A stretch of DNA of 64,000 bases, taken from contig JAJEKV010000748.1 of NCBI GenBank assembly GCA_021234155.1, forward strand, positions 1 to 64,000, written 5' to 3'. Positions within the stretch are counted from its first letter, which is position 1. Each line of letters opens with the position of its first letter. Below, piece by piece: positions 37,696 through 48,514 of this stretch. The stretch comes from Isoetes taiwanensis (taxonomy: Eukaryota; Streptophyta; Lycopodiopsida; Isoetales; Isoetaceae). The translations under genes were made by a program, and so were the position numbers. The notes below the pieces were generated by a model. The model searched no databases, was not told the DNA's origin, and saw nothing but the letters and a program-made list of their open reading frames with translations.

Positions 37696-37842
37696 TGAAG
37701 AAGATACAAGGAAAAACCAAGCAAGCGACTCAAGCTCTCTACTCTCTGAATGACTATACTAACTGTGATCAAGGCTTATATACGCCAAGTCACAGTACAA
37801 ACGTATATAGTCGTCCTATACGTATATACCTAGTTTCTAACA
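37696..37842 (-). repeat. 3' LTR (truncated) of the non-autonomous Copia element
   Basis: 147 bp that appear identical, read by eye, to 40,497-40,643. It begins TGTTAGAAAC on the minus strand directly after the polypurine tract. The final 38 bp seen in the 5' LTR are absent. Confidence 0.85.
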
Positions 37843-37854
37843 TCCCCCTTGACG
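37843..37854 (-). promoter_or_regulatory. Polypurine tract
   Basis: The minus strand reads TCAAGGGGGA immediately before the TG of the 3' LTR, the expected plus-strand primer position. A second purine run (TCAAGGGGGATA) lies at about 37,860-37,870, just before the ORF stop. Confidence 0.7.
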
Positions 37855-37872
37855 ACTATATCCCCCTTGAGA

Positions 37873-39624
37873 TCAAGCAGTGCTCAAAAAATAGAGCAAG
37901 CTTAACCATAACAGCAGCCATGACTGGCCCTTGTCCTTTGACTTTGTCCCTGAGATGTTATATGTCTTGAAATTCAGCATATGAAGCAAGTTTAGCCACA
38001 TAAAGAACCATGACTGCCATTGGAACTTGGTTTTAAACCATAACTTTCTGCCCCTGTACCATTCCCTTGCTTTCCTTAGTGTTACTGGTTTGCCAAACTG
38101 CTCCAAAGATGGACTTCCATAATCAAACTCAAGCCATGTATAAGACACACACATTGATTCCACATTCTGTCCAACCAAATCCAACTCTCGTGTTCCTGCT
38201 ATGCCAAAATGCTCCATACAATACTGTTGTTCCTTGGCTGATACTTCATCCATAATAGGACTTGCATAAAAGACATGTGACCATCTGTTAGTCTCATAAA
38301 AGTTTTCCACATTCTGCCCTGAAAACTCCTGTAGCAATGTATCAGACTTAACAGCACTAACATGCAAATACTGATCTGCAGCCTTGTCAACAATCATCAA
38401 GACCTGATTTGGTAGATGCAAACGCCTGTAAGTCACTTGCAGCTTCTTTGTTTCACCTTCAATATCAGCATAAACAACAAATCCCATAGAATCATTCAAG
38501 CTAGAATGATGCTCGACATTCCCATCATGTGGACAACTAAATGGAATATGTAGATTCACATAAAGTGGAAGTTCATGGTCACTAACCTGAGATAGAACAG
38601 ACTTAAAATCAGAGGTCTTACTATCAATCTCCAACCAAGGAAGTTCACAAACAAATTCGTCTTCTACTGCCATAAATTCTTGTGTATTTGTTGCAGTTTG
38701 CTCTTCTCCAGAAAACAGGTCTATAGTTTCATTATTATCAAGAACACAATTGTTGTCTACTTCTTCATACTGCAGATCCAAATGAGAGACTGTGGATTGA
38801 AGATTGTCTTCCTGCTGTAAATGTAAAACCTCTAAATCCAAATAACATTCTGTACCAGCTTGTACTAGATTTTGCATAGCACATTCATACACCAATTGGG
38901 TAACTGAAGGAATACTATTAACAGCCATGGAATCATCAAAAACAGGTACCTCTAACTGCTGGATTTTGTCTGATAACAGCCCTGGGATATCTAGCAATTC
39001 TGCTGCCATGTCATTTTCCTTAACCAAGACTGAAACCATTTCTGTCCCCAGCTTTGTATCAGTAGACCCTGCAATAGGATTCACATCATCAAGAAACAGC
39101 TGACTTGTCAAACAATCTTTATTGTTTTCCAAAACACCACTGTCCTGTGTTGGATTTTCCATGCATGGAAGCTCTGCCAAAAAATCTGCAAAACAATTAG
39201 AAGCAGGATCCGAATCTTGAATTTCAGGAACTGGAATGAAAGTAGATAGATCTGAAAGAACTGAGTCCTGTTGTTTCAATTTCCTTTTCTTTTGTTTTTC
39301 CCTCTTCTTCAACTTTTTCTGGTCCTTCCTCTGAAACTTTTCCTCAATAGAATCCCAAAGTGCCTTAGAACTTGAAAACTGTCCTAATACCCATGGATGT
39401 ACTGTTTTATCAATTGCTAGAGAGATAGTATTCAATGCAATTTCATCAACTAGATCAAAGTGCTGCTTATCTTGTGCATCCTCTCGTGTGGATTTCCCAG
39501 AAACAATATCCCAATGTTCCTGTCCATAACAGCAAAGAAGTTTTTGCATAAAACTCTTCCAAATGGTATAATTATCCTTAGTCAAGAACTCAAACTCAGT
39601 GAGGGGCAGCTGCCAAATATTCAT
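37873..39624 (-). CDS. 583-aa chimeric ORF: Copia gag-like N-terminus plus unknown acidic domain
   Basis: Residues about 9-97 resemble the DUF4219/UBN2 region of Copia gag (FLTKDNYTIWKSFMQKLLC; ALNTISLAIDKTVHPWVL; KALWDSIEEKF). Residues 99-118 are a lysine-rich run (KDQKKLKKREKQKKRKLKQ) that could bind nucleic acid or direct nuclear import. Residues about 120-460 are acidic and match no family I know. The last 60 residues hold two similar tryptophan-rich hydrophobic modules, QSWFFMWLNLLHMLNF and QSWLLLWLSLLYFLS, which could be membrane-associated. There is no CCHC knuckle and no protease, integrase or RT motif. The frame is uninterrupted and its stop lies about 20 nt from the polypurine tract, so it fills the element. 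The start is the first in-frame ATG after the leader. Function is unknown. Confidence 0.8.
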   Translation of the reverse strand: MNIWQLPLTEFEFLTKDNYTIWKSFMQKLLCCYGQEHWDIVSGKSTREDAQDKQHFDLVDEIALNTISLAIDKTVHPWVLGQFSSSKALWDSIEEKFQRKDQKKLKKREKQKKRKLKQQDSVLSDLSTFIPVPEIQDSDPASNCFADFLAELPCMENPTQDSGVLENNKDCLTSQLFLDDVNPIAGSTDTKLGTEMVSVLVKENDMAAELLDIPGLLSDKIQQLEVPVFDDSMAVNSIPSVTQLVYECAMQNLVQAGTECYLDLEVLHLQQEDNLQSTVSHLDLQYEEVDNNCVLDNNETIDLFSGEEQTATNTQEFMAVEDEFVCELPWLEIDSKTSDFKSVLSQVSDHELPLYVNLHIPFSCPHDGNVEHHSSLNDSMGFVVYADIEGETKKLQVTYRRLHLPNQVLMIVDKAADQYLHVSAVKSDTLLQEFSGQNVENFYETNRWSHVFYASPIMDEVSAKEQQYCMEHFGIAGTRELDLVGQNVESMCVSYTWLEFDYGSPSLEQFGKPVTLRKAREWYRGRKLWFKTKFQWQSWFFMWLNLLHMLNFKTYNISGTKSKDKGQSWLLLWLSLLYFLSTA

Positions 39625-40445
39625 TCTGTAAGAATACCTGCCTGAGATCTTAGAATTTCTCTTCCCTCCTTAACTAATCAAATCAAATAAATCCAATGAA
39701 AAATAAACAAGAAACCAATCTGATCAAGAGCCATCCGATTTACTTCAAGAAACTATGGATGTGCTCAAGAGCTCACCGATCTGTTAGATCCAAGGTCTGC
39801 GAATGAACAAGAAATAGTCGAACTGCTAGAAATAGATGCCGCATTCAGATTCCAAATCTGGCGCAATCCGACCTAAACTTTTGGACGAACCAAAGATAGA
39901 AGATACCTTTGTGCTTTGGCCACAAATATCTCTAAATAAGCACGAAATATCTTGTGTTCAACGAATTCCGACACACGACCAACCTAGGTCTCAACTCCAG
40001 ATGCAGATTTAATGCATCAAACACACCTGGCGTGTGCAAACGCCAAAACACCGCCGACAATTCAAACAGCGCCGGGAAACACCTCTTCCTGAACTCCAAG
40101 TTTGGTCTAATCCGACCAAATGCGACCAATGCCAGCAAAAAATTTGAAATAACTGACGTTTTCTTCGGATCTACCAATCCGGATCTGCAAAACTCAACTT
40201 CAATCTTCCAGATCTGTCTTCGCCTCAATTCTGGCTTCAATCCACCATTCCGGCTTCACCGGAGTCTTCAGATCTTCCAATCTTTCACAAATCTCTTCTG
40301 ATCTGCCAATTCTGCCGACCAGGAACCCCAAATTCAACTCTATCTACCCAATCTGCTGATCAAATTCTTCAGATCTTCCTGATCTTCACCCGATCAGGGA
40401 TTTCCCATCAGAGACTTCTTGCACTTGCTTCATCTCTCAGATTCC

Positions 40446-40458
40446 GGCTCTGATACCA
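40446..40458 (-). promoter_or_regulatory. Primer-binding site, initiator-Met tRNA type
   Basis: The minus strand reads TGGTATCAGAGCC directly after the 5' LTR. This is the well-known plant Copia sequence complementary to the 3' end of initiator methionine tRNA. Confidence 0.9.
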
Positions 40459-40643
40459 TGTTAATCTTCTGAATCTAGAGTGTATTTCTAAGAGAATGAA
40501 GAAGATACAAGGAAAAACCAAGCAAGCGACTCAAGCTCTCTACTCTCTGAATGACTATACTAACTGTGATCAAGGCTTATATACGCCAAGTCACAGTACA
40601 AACGTATATAGTCGTCCTATACGTATATACCTAGTTTCTAACA
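40459..40643 (-). repeat. 5' LTR (complete, 185 bp)
   Basis: Runs TGTTAGAAACTAGG to GATTCAGAAGATTAACA on the minus strand with TG...CA ends. A TATA-like GTATATAAGCC lies at about 40,574-40,584, suitable for transcription into the element. Confidence 0.85.
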
Positions 40644-41673
40644 CTTTAGGAATTAGAGCAACCCTGCCTGTAGGACGCTTAACGGTTCGCAAAGATCACG
40701 AGTTATAAATATGATAAGATTTAAGAAGTCTATGGATAAACTAAAATGAAGTATATTAAAAGAATGTAAGCAGTTAAATTAAGTAAATTGAGATACTTTC
40801 CAGGCCTTGGTAAAGCGACACTAGCTCCTTTCCTTTCTAAATAAAGGTGATCTCGTACGTATTCTTTAGCTTATGTTAGAGGTCATTGTAATGACTGTAG
40901 AATCTGCTTAGTATATGGTTACAGAAGTATATGTCATAAAGGAAATGTATAAAGACCATAATGCCTGGTATTTCAATTTTGTTCCGTTGATGGACCTGCC
41001 AATGGCGTAAATTGCTTAGCCTCGATCTTATGAAAGAATGTGACAGAAAGAGGACTCTTCTCGAATTCCTCACAAATGCTTCCACCTTTTAGTTGCAAAG
41101 TAGGTTAAGCCTAACTTCATAGAACCAAAGATAATTCACCTATAATGCTGGATTTGCATTGCCTCCTAAACATGTCTGTGAGATGTGGTAATGGCTATAG
41201 TATGTCCCCCAGCTTGTTAGTACTTGATGCAAAGCAGGAAGTCCTCATTTGGGTGGTAAGCCCACAATACAGCGGCTCACTGGGACTGAGCATTCTAGCT
41301 GGTCACTTTCCGACATGGTGGTCCATGATTCCAATGGAGGGGTGCAGATTCTGTCTCCTTAAGGGGCAGTGTTGGAATATTTGATGACAGGCACACCATA
41401 TTGTCATTAGGGACTTTTCAAAGATAAATACGACTTAGCCAAGATAATTCAACCAACATGCATATACATGAAGTATATGGTTGGTTTCATGGGTCACACA
41501 TGAGCCCTGTCACATGTAGAAATGTCTTTTGAGAATAGGTTGTAAACATCAACAATATCTTTCTTCCTTGCTAACTTTTGACGAGAGATAAATGTAAATG
41601 ATGTAATTTCTATGACTGACATGTCTCTTCCTTGTTGTGTTTGTAGTTTCTCTCAAATGCTTTTACTTTGCAG

Positions 41674-44600
41674 ATTTATTGATGTTGTGAATGCACGAGA
41701 CTTGTTTTGCTGGCGTGCTGAGCCATTAGAGACATCTTTCTCTTCTTTTATCTCGGCCATCAGTTCCTCTGGTTCAAACGACGTTGCTACTCGGGCATCA
41801 CTGTTGTCATCTTGGGTAGCAGTTGGTTTCAGCTCTGGTCATTGTAGTCTGTTGGATTACAAAACTGGAGCAGTACTTGGGACTTGGAGAGCTCATAGTA
41901 CAAATGTCACCAAGGTAACTGTAAACTCCTTGAATCATTTGACTTTGTTTACCAGCAAATTAATTTGCTTTGTTACATTTTGCAGCTAACAGCACTGGAC
42001 GAGCACTATCTTCTTTCCAGCTCATTTGACAAGACATTATGCATTTGGGACCTTCGAAAGTATTTCTCTTTTAGGGTCTTCTTTTATATTTGTTTTTGCA
42101 GCATATTTCAGTCAGTATGGATACAATTTGAAACAGTTTTGCCTGTAGCTTTACAATGAAATTGTGGCCTTGCATCTGCACCCTTTACCTTCTCTTTAAA
42201 GTAGCCAGTTCAACCCTGCAAACTGTCCATTGTTGCCTTGTTCTTTAAGTTAGTTTCCATAATGACCTGAGTTTTACACACAGATTCTTGGAGTGATAGT
42301 AAGGGACGAGAAAGCAAGGAACGTGCAAAGTAGGAGCTTAGAAAACTCGCGAAATAGACTAATTGCTGCCTTCCATGATGAGTTATGATGTCATTATGAT
42401 CGATGATGATCGGTTGTCGTATATATTTTGGTACGTTATATGCCATGTCACCCTGCTACTATATAGCTAGGCATTACTCTCTTTCCTTCACTTGAACAGA
42501 GTGTCTTCTCACGCCGTCTTCTCTTTTTCTTGTTTCACTTTCATATCGTACCAGAGCAAGCCTGAGGGAAGAAAGGAGAGGGAATGGATTCTTGTTCTCT
42601 ATGTAGATGATTCAATTATAACAGAGGATGCATCTATCTTATTGCTGATTGCAACATGCAGCTCAACAAGTCGTTTGAGATCAGGGGCCTAGGACTCAGG
42701 CACTAGAGATCAGGGGCCTAGGACTCAGGCACTACTGGCAAGCAGTCGCTGACAAGAAGATTCATTTATAATGCTCACTCAATCTAAATACATCAAAAAA
42801 GTCTTGAACAGATTTCATATGGAAGACTCCAAGCCAGTTCCAGCTCCATATGAACAAGGCACCAGACTTACCTTAGATCTTGATGGAGAATCACGTGACA
42901 TAACTTTATTTCGCGATGGGTTGGTTCTCTTATTTACTCCACATGCAAGGCCTGACATAGTATTTGCCATTGGGCAGGTCAGCAAATACGTGCAACATCC
43001 AAAGAAGACTCATTTGGATGGCAGCCAAAAGGATTTTGGCATACTTGAAAGCATGGTTGCACCGGAACATAGGATCAGAACAAAATGGAACGGAAAAGTC
43101 AGGAAAAAGCAACGCAACATGGATGCCAAAAAAGGGTCCCTTTTGATCTTTTTCCAATAACGACCAAATCTAACCAAATTTAGCTTGCCTTCAATCTTTC
43201 TTAAATCTTCCTATCCATGCCTTATTCTCCAAGCCGTCTCCTTCTCAGATCAATTCCAAGGTTGAACAAGATGGGGAAAGATCCTGCTAATCTTATAGAA
43301 CAAGATCCTGCTAATAGAGATGATAGAGATTTTGCTGGCAGAGATATGACAGTTAAAGAGCATCTTTCTAAAAAGATGAAACAAGGGAAATTAACTAAGG
43401 CAAGCTGGAATGCATAAGAAATAGGCAAAGTATATGAGTTTTGGACTGTTAGTCCTACTGTTATGTCAATTTCTGCCTCATATATGATGATAAATAATCT
43501 GTTTTTGTTGCGTTACTGTTCCGATACATGTTCCATTCCTCTCTTTGTTCTGTTTCGTTCCAGATACATAGGAACAAGTTCCAGTGCAACCATGCTTGAA
43601 AGATACAATGTTGCCACATTGTTACGGGCTATGTTACAGGCTAACTCTGGTGCTATAGCATTGACAAAAGATCAGAAGTGTTATCCCTTAACAAAGCATT
43701 TGCACACTCAACTATGTTCCATGAGAGAGCAGCTTGACAATACCAGGATCAATCTGCAATATTGTGCTACACAAAAACAGTTGGATGATGGTATGACGAA
43801 GCCTGTTGTCGGAACCACCCAAGCAGATGAAGCAGGCTTTAAGGCGGCAGCTATGCACTTAGTGTGCTCCATTTTTCTTTCTCTTTACAATTTTCTGTTT
43901 GTGTTAGGGTTTAGTTTCAGGAGGGGTATTATAGCCAGAAATTGACCCTAACCTATGACGTGGCATATACTTGCCACCTACATATACATGGCCCATCGAT
44001 GCCATGTCACCCTGCTACTATATAGCTAGGCATTACTCTCTCTTTTATTCACTTTAACAAAGCCTCTTCTCACAGCGTCTTCTCCTTTTCTTGTTTCACT
44101 TTCATAGAGGTGTTTGAAGATACCATCAGGTGGGTTGTTGTAGAAGCAAATGGAAATCAGGACCAATCTCTAAGGTGATAAAGTGATGCTTGCTAGTGAA
44201 TTCATGGCATCTTAATCAAGCACATACATGTGTGACAAGTAAGTATTGATGTTTATCCTCCATGTCACAGATGGAATATATCACATAACACATGTACAAG
44301 TAGGTATTGATGTTTATCCTCCATTTCACAGATGGAATATATGACAAAACAAAACCAGCTATCGAACTTCATTTCATCTTTGATTTTGCTCTGTCCTTCT
44401 GTTATCAAATATAGTTATAACATTCTATCCTGGCTTGGACAGTCAGTAACAAGCGATAATTCTGGCAAACTCAACCCCTGGCCCTTGCTTTCGCAAGCAA
44501 ATAAGCACCGTCTCTAAAGGAGGCCACGAAAAGAACAAGAGACATTGGAATTTGTGGGCTAATGGAAGTGAATTTTAACTGAGCATCCCATTTTTATCAA

Positions 44601-45474
44601 GTCATCAGAGCACGATTTCCTATTAAGAAATTACCTATGGATTCATATATAGGCCATATGCCTGTAGGTGGGACAGTTCCGTGCACAGATCCACACCATA
44701 CAATCTGAAAATCAAGGGCCCAGATGCATGCATGTCAGAGGGGGGCTGCAAACCGAAAACTAGCCTGCCTGTATATGAGGCCAAGAAGTTAGAAGTGTTC
44801 AAGAAAGAACATTCATTTTTATGTTTTCTTGTCTGCTGGTGCTATTACTAGGATTCTTTTTCCACTTCCTTGTTCTTGTCAGGAGCATCTTTTTACTAAA
44901 CATGAGCATAACAAAATTCTTTTGCAGGGGTTGGCCCCTTCAACCTTTAGTCTTGCTCGGGCATACTGATGGTATATCGAGCTTTGCTGTATGGGGAAGC
45001 AATATCATTTCAGCTGCAGGAAGCAAAATTGGTCTTTCATCATTTTCAAGATTGATTCAACCAGTGAGTTTTCCATTTGGAATTTGTGTATGTATTAAAT
45101 TTATCATTTAAGATCCGTAGCAGCACGAGGCCACAACTTTGACCCTAAAGTTTATTGTCTACCATCATCCAAGGTGCATAGATTCCTGTATGATTCTTCC
45201 TTTGTTGCTTATCATGGTGAGGTTGTAGTTCTTCTAAGAATGGGATCACTATTTACTCGTCAGGACCAATGGTTTTACATCTCGCATGTCGTTTTATGAG
45301 TTCCTGGTTTTGTTGATTTAGGGCCAATCAAGGCAAGCTATAAATTCTCGGAAGCTTTATACACTCGATCACACAAGTCGGAACTTAGCTAATATCACCA
45401 CAATTAGCATTCTTCCATTTTCGAAGTTATTTCTTGTGGGCACCGATGACGGGTTTCTGAAGATTTGTACGTGA
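41674..45474 (+). CDS. GFS12: GFS12/WDR81-like WD40 C-terminal exons (four exons)
   Basis: Exons are 41,674-41,914, 41,986-42,059, 44,928-45,063 and 45,322-45,474 (stop TGA). All introns are GT-AG and all phases join. The product matches the C-terminal WD40 propeller of plant GFS12 (kinase-BEACH-WD40 protein, counterpart of WDR81, endomembrane trafficking): FIDVVNARDLFCWRAEPLE, HYLLSSSFDKTLCIWDLRK, LGHTDGISSFAVWG, IGLSSFSR, then ISILPFSKLFLVGTDDGFLK at the end. Intron 2 is about 2.87 kb and contains a Copia remnant. The kinase, BEACH and first blades are not seen upstream. Either upstream introns are very long (a Copia-derived element sits 1 kb upstream) or this is a 3' fragment. No lesion is seen in the four exons, so they may belong to a working gene. 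Confidence 0.7.
42442..44106 (+). mobile_element. Internally deleted Copia element inside a WD40-gene intron
   Basis: Similar segments at 42,442-42,545 and 44,001-44,106 (CATGTCACCCTGCTACTATA through TTGTTTCACTTTCATA) are LTR parts. A decayed primer site, TACCAGAGC, follows the first at about 42,549. Between them are Copia RT pieces (LVLYVDDSIIT at about 42,590; LTQSKYIKKVLNRFHMEDSK at 42,774-42,833; RPDIVFAIGQVSKYV at about 42,951) and RNase H pieces (NSGAIALTKDQK near 43,640; LQYCATQKQLDDGMTKPV near 43,757). Gag, protease, integrase and the first part of RT are gone. Frameshifts and a 30-bp local duplication at about 42,677-42,730 are present. The 3' LTR probably starts near 43,928 after TTTCAGGAGGGG. 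It is inactive. Confidence 0.8.
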
Positions 45475-46080
45475 AGAGGATACTGTGTAAAATGAGGCAC
45501 GATCAATTATTTATTCAGGTTGTCTTGCTTTATTTCAACCTTCTACAAGTTAGGCCAACTATAGCTAAGTTTATCTTATATATATGGCATCAGATTTGTA
45601 ATGGACGTATTGCAACAACGGAGTTCATTGCACATTACAAGGCTGGAAAGCATGAATTGGATATTTTTCTTACATGGCAAGTATGTGTATTTTCATCCAT
45701 AGTACATGATGTACTTCAATGCATTGTGCAAATGCATTCCTTTAAGCAAAAAGATGCAACATGGTGCTTTCGCATTGTGGGTTGCCCTTCAAATCAAGTA
45801 GGTTGATCTGTGTTGGGCATGTTGAAAACTGATTGATTTTTGGGATGCGGGCATTGTGGCATTTTTGTTTGCGTGTTAAATATAGGGAGGTATTGTAGAC
45901 ACGCAAGGTTGAAATTTTCTCTATCTGGAGTTCGTTTGTTTTGTCTTATATGTATTATCGTTGATGGGCGCTCTAGTCAATTCCCAGCCATTAGATAGGG
46001 GAATATTCTGAGGGATATGCCCTCTAGTGCGATCCCATCCCTACACCTCATCGGGAGATGGGGTCAAACGCTGATGTGGC
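45475..46080. other. 3' flank of the WD40 exons, nothing further recognised
   Basis: AT-rich, probably 3' UTR and intergenic. An ORF at 45,465-45,806 overlaps the stop but has no recognisable motif. Confidence 0.4.
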
Positions 46081-46880
46081 TCTATTTCTAAGGGGCCGTT
46101 GACATCCATTGCAAGGGATTTTGATGTCATTTGACTTCAAAATAGCAACTGCCACTATTAGAGGCACTAAAGCAGGCACGGATCATGCTTCTAAATTAGT
46201 AGGCAGTCAGGTTTCTCCCACAAGCTTCCCTACTATAGTAGCGAAGCAGCCCAAGAGTTTGCTAGCCGTGAATCTTGGGGGCTTCTTGACACCAGCAAAG
46301 AGAATGGACAAAGAAAGGGGATTTGAACCCCTTCTTCCATTTTCAAAGGCTTCTTCACATATACAAAACATGCGGCTTTACGTACTTAGATTTAATTGCC
46401 GGAATGAGAGAAAACCTAGAATAATCGGACTGCATTAAGCTATCCGGATATGAGCCTGTCGGAGAACCAACAACACAAATGATTGAAAATGACAAGCTTA
46501 CCACGAAGCTCGGGATCGCTGACTTGCCACGAAAAGCTCCCGCCTCCTTCCTCCGAGAGGCCAAAGCTGCTAGAAACCTAGCTAATTTCTTCAACTTCGA
46601 TGTCACGCGCGAAAACTTCGGCTTTGGCATCCGAAGCCCGAGTCTGATCGCCAATGCAACCTCCATTTCTTTGCCTCGAAGGATAAGAATCCTAACTAGC
46701 TCATCGTGAGAGAACTTCGGAAGCACTTACATATCTGCCCTAGCGGCTTCTAGCGATGGGCCTTGCATCAAACCATGGGGCGCCACGCACCAGATGATCA
46801 AAATAGAGCTTTTTATCCAGTAATCCGCTTGCTGCGTTTTTGTATTGGGTCCCATAGACCGATTGGTCTCCGTGGACGAT
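46081..46880. other. Possible organelle-derived (mitochondrial-like) insertion
   Basis: This block is visibly richer in GC than its neighbours, with phrases such as GGGGATTTGAACCCC at about 46,318 (a T-arm-like palindrome) and CATGGGGCGCCACGCACC at about 46,773. A 123-codon minus ORF (46,726-46,355) is arginine/lysine-rich (PKPKFSRVTSKLKKLARFL) and unrecognised. Folding does not yield a full tRNA. Organelle origin is a guess from composition. Confidence 0.2.
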
Positions 46881-46887
46881 AAAAGTA

Positions 46888-46924
46888 CCTTCCTTCCTTC
46901 CTTCCTTCCTTCCTTCCTTCCTTC
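46888..46924 (+). repeat. (CTTC)n microsatellite
   Basis: About nine uninterrupted CTTC units, between a GC-rich block and AT-rich sequence. Confidence 0.9.
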
Positions 46925-47737
46925 AGGGCTGATAACATACCCATTATCAACCCTCCTTTCACTTTCTAAAATAAGCTCCCTTAGAACTCGGTGGTGGTGG
47001 TCGACCCTAAAAAGGAAAAAACCTTCCCTAAAAATAGGGGTTTTGAAAGATTCCTTATTGCCCTATTTTCATACTCTTTTTGATACAATACAGCCCTTAA
47101 ACCATGTAAACCTTATGTTATAAAAATACGCTTTCATGAACTAGCAAACTATATGGGATGATGGTATATTTGGAAGAGAAACGAGGCATTTTGGAACTTT
47201 GGCATATGAATGCCTATAGTTTTGCATGTGAGGATACTAATGTTGAACCTATCATGAATTGCAAAGGGTATTGTTTTATAGTATCTAAGACTTCAATGAT
47301 CTGTAGTGTAGTCGAGACTTGAGAAGGATTAAACATATCAAGGCTCGCGGTAGCCATTTGAAAGAAAGTTCGCGTTGTAGTATTCAGAAAACGAAAAAAG
47401 ATGGGACCATTAATTTTAGCCCTTTTTAGGATGTATTTACAAAGCGAAATCTATTGTCCCATTTCTTATTCTTTTTGTCACAAAAAATAATGGAAAACAT
47501 GCAAAAATTTGGTGATGCTCTTTTTTTGGTCAAAAAATCTCTTTCGTCATAAGGTTTTAGGGTGCACGTCGTCATTCGCGACTATCGTCACTTTTGACTT
47601 ACGTCTTGAAATCTTCTTGCGAAGAACATTGTCTATAAATTCACATAGGACAAAAGAAAGGGCAACATGAATATAACAAAATGTGCTCAATTTTCAAACT
47701 GGAAGATGGAGTGAGATCGGAGTTGCACCAAGTAGGA
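46925..47737. other. No gene recognised
   Basis: Intergenic AT-rich sequence with only short ORFs. Confidence 0.4.
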
Positions 47738-47860
47738 TGCCATATAACTAAAATGATAAGGCATTGCAAAATACAATATGGTATTTGGGTCTCCTTTTTT
47801 GTCCTTATGTCAATATGGTGTTGCCACATGGCAGACAATTCCATTGTAGAATGGTATTCG
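47738..47860 (+). repeat. Repeat related to the fold-back at 48,515-48,706
   Basis: GATGCCAT, GGCATTGCAAAATACAATAT and GCCACATGGCAGACAATTCC match, with changes, 48,628-48,706 directly and 48,515-48,570 in reverse (AATATGGTATTTGG). Confidence 0.5.
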
Positions 47861-48249
47861 AGGCGCCCATTCTGGATTTCAGTTTCCGCCCGGTTAACAG
47901 CAGAACAAGTCTGTTCTATTCTCTTAGCCAAGCTTGAATCCAGCCCTATTCAGAGTAAGACAGGGCCATAGCTTGAATCCATAGCTTCTTTGCCTTGTAA
48001 ATCTCGCAGCTTCTTTACCTTGTTTAGAGCAAGCTTCTTTATCACGTTCTTTACCCATTTCACTGGCAGTTTGGACTATGGCGAGGTTCCCTCCCCTCCC
48101 TCAAAGCTCTATTCCCCTTGAAGCCTGTTCCAGTTTCAGCAAAATCGTGCATGCCCGGGGCAAACATCCTTTACCTAGGGTTGTTTTGTTGAAGCTAGAA
48201 TCCATTGCTGCAGCCAAAGATCAAGCTTCGTAGACCTAAGCAACCTAAA

Positions 48250-48343
48250 AACCTAAGATCCAACAAAAAGAAACTCATCTAAGCCTGCCAGATTGTTTAA
48301 ACCAATGCCTTGGTTAAACCTAAGGTCAAGCTTAGCAGGCAAC

Positions 48344-48375
<32 letters not shown>

Positions 48376-48447
48376 ATAAGATCCAACAAAAAAAAAAAAC
48401 TCGCCGAAGCCTGCTAGATCGTCTAACCTCCGCCTAAGTTAAATCTA
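48250..48447 (+). repeat. Direct repeat pair with poly(A) tracts
   Basis: CTAAGATCCAACAAAAAGAAACTC...AAGCCTGCCAGATTGT at about 48,250-48,322 recurs as ATAAGATCCAAC...AAGCCTGCTAGATCGT at about 48,375-48,447. A run of about 31 A separates them. Retroposition is possible but no target-site copies were found. Confidence 0.6.
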
Positions 48448-48514
48448 GAAGCTGCATGAAGCACAGAGGGAGGGAGCCATCGCTGTCGCCATTGCTAGAA
48501 CTAAATAAAAAACT

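Larger units (their letters stand above)
37696..40643 (-). mobile_element. Copia-derived non-autonomous LTR element with a single non-pol ORF
   Basis: On the minus strand the order is 5' LTR (40,643-40,459), primer-binding site (40,458-40,446), a leader of about 820 nt, one 583-codon ORF (39,624-37,873), polypurine tract and 3' LTR (37,842-37,696). The LTRs start TGTTAGAAACTAGG, and the complete one ends AACA. They look identical over the shared 147 bp, so insertion was recent. The 3' LTR lacks its last 38 bp. No protease, integrase, reverse transcriptase or RNase H is present, so movement would need a Copia partner. Family assignment rests on the primer-binding site, LTR shape and gag-like N-terminus. 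The truncated end prevents recognition of a target-site duplication. Confidence 0.85.

Noticed and set aside
39954-40301. 115-codon ORF in the leader of the non-autonomous Copia element
   Set aside because: It is on the opposite strand to the element and a 102-codon ORF overlaps it on the other strand; there is no motif. The region is better explained as the transcribed leader.
42964-43157. Short ORFs in the Copia remnant as host genes
   Set aside because: They overlap the RT remnant and are out-of-frame readings.
46315-46340. T-arm-like sequence suggesting a tRNA gene (GGGGATTTGAACCCC)
   Set aside because: No matching acceptor stem or anticodon arm could be placed at the right distance on either strand.
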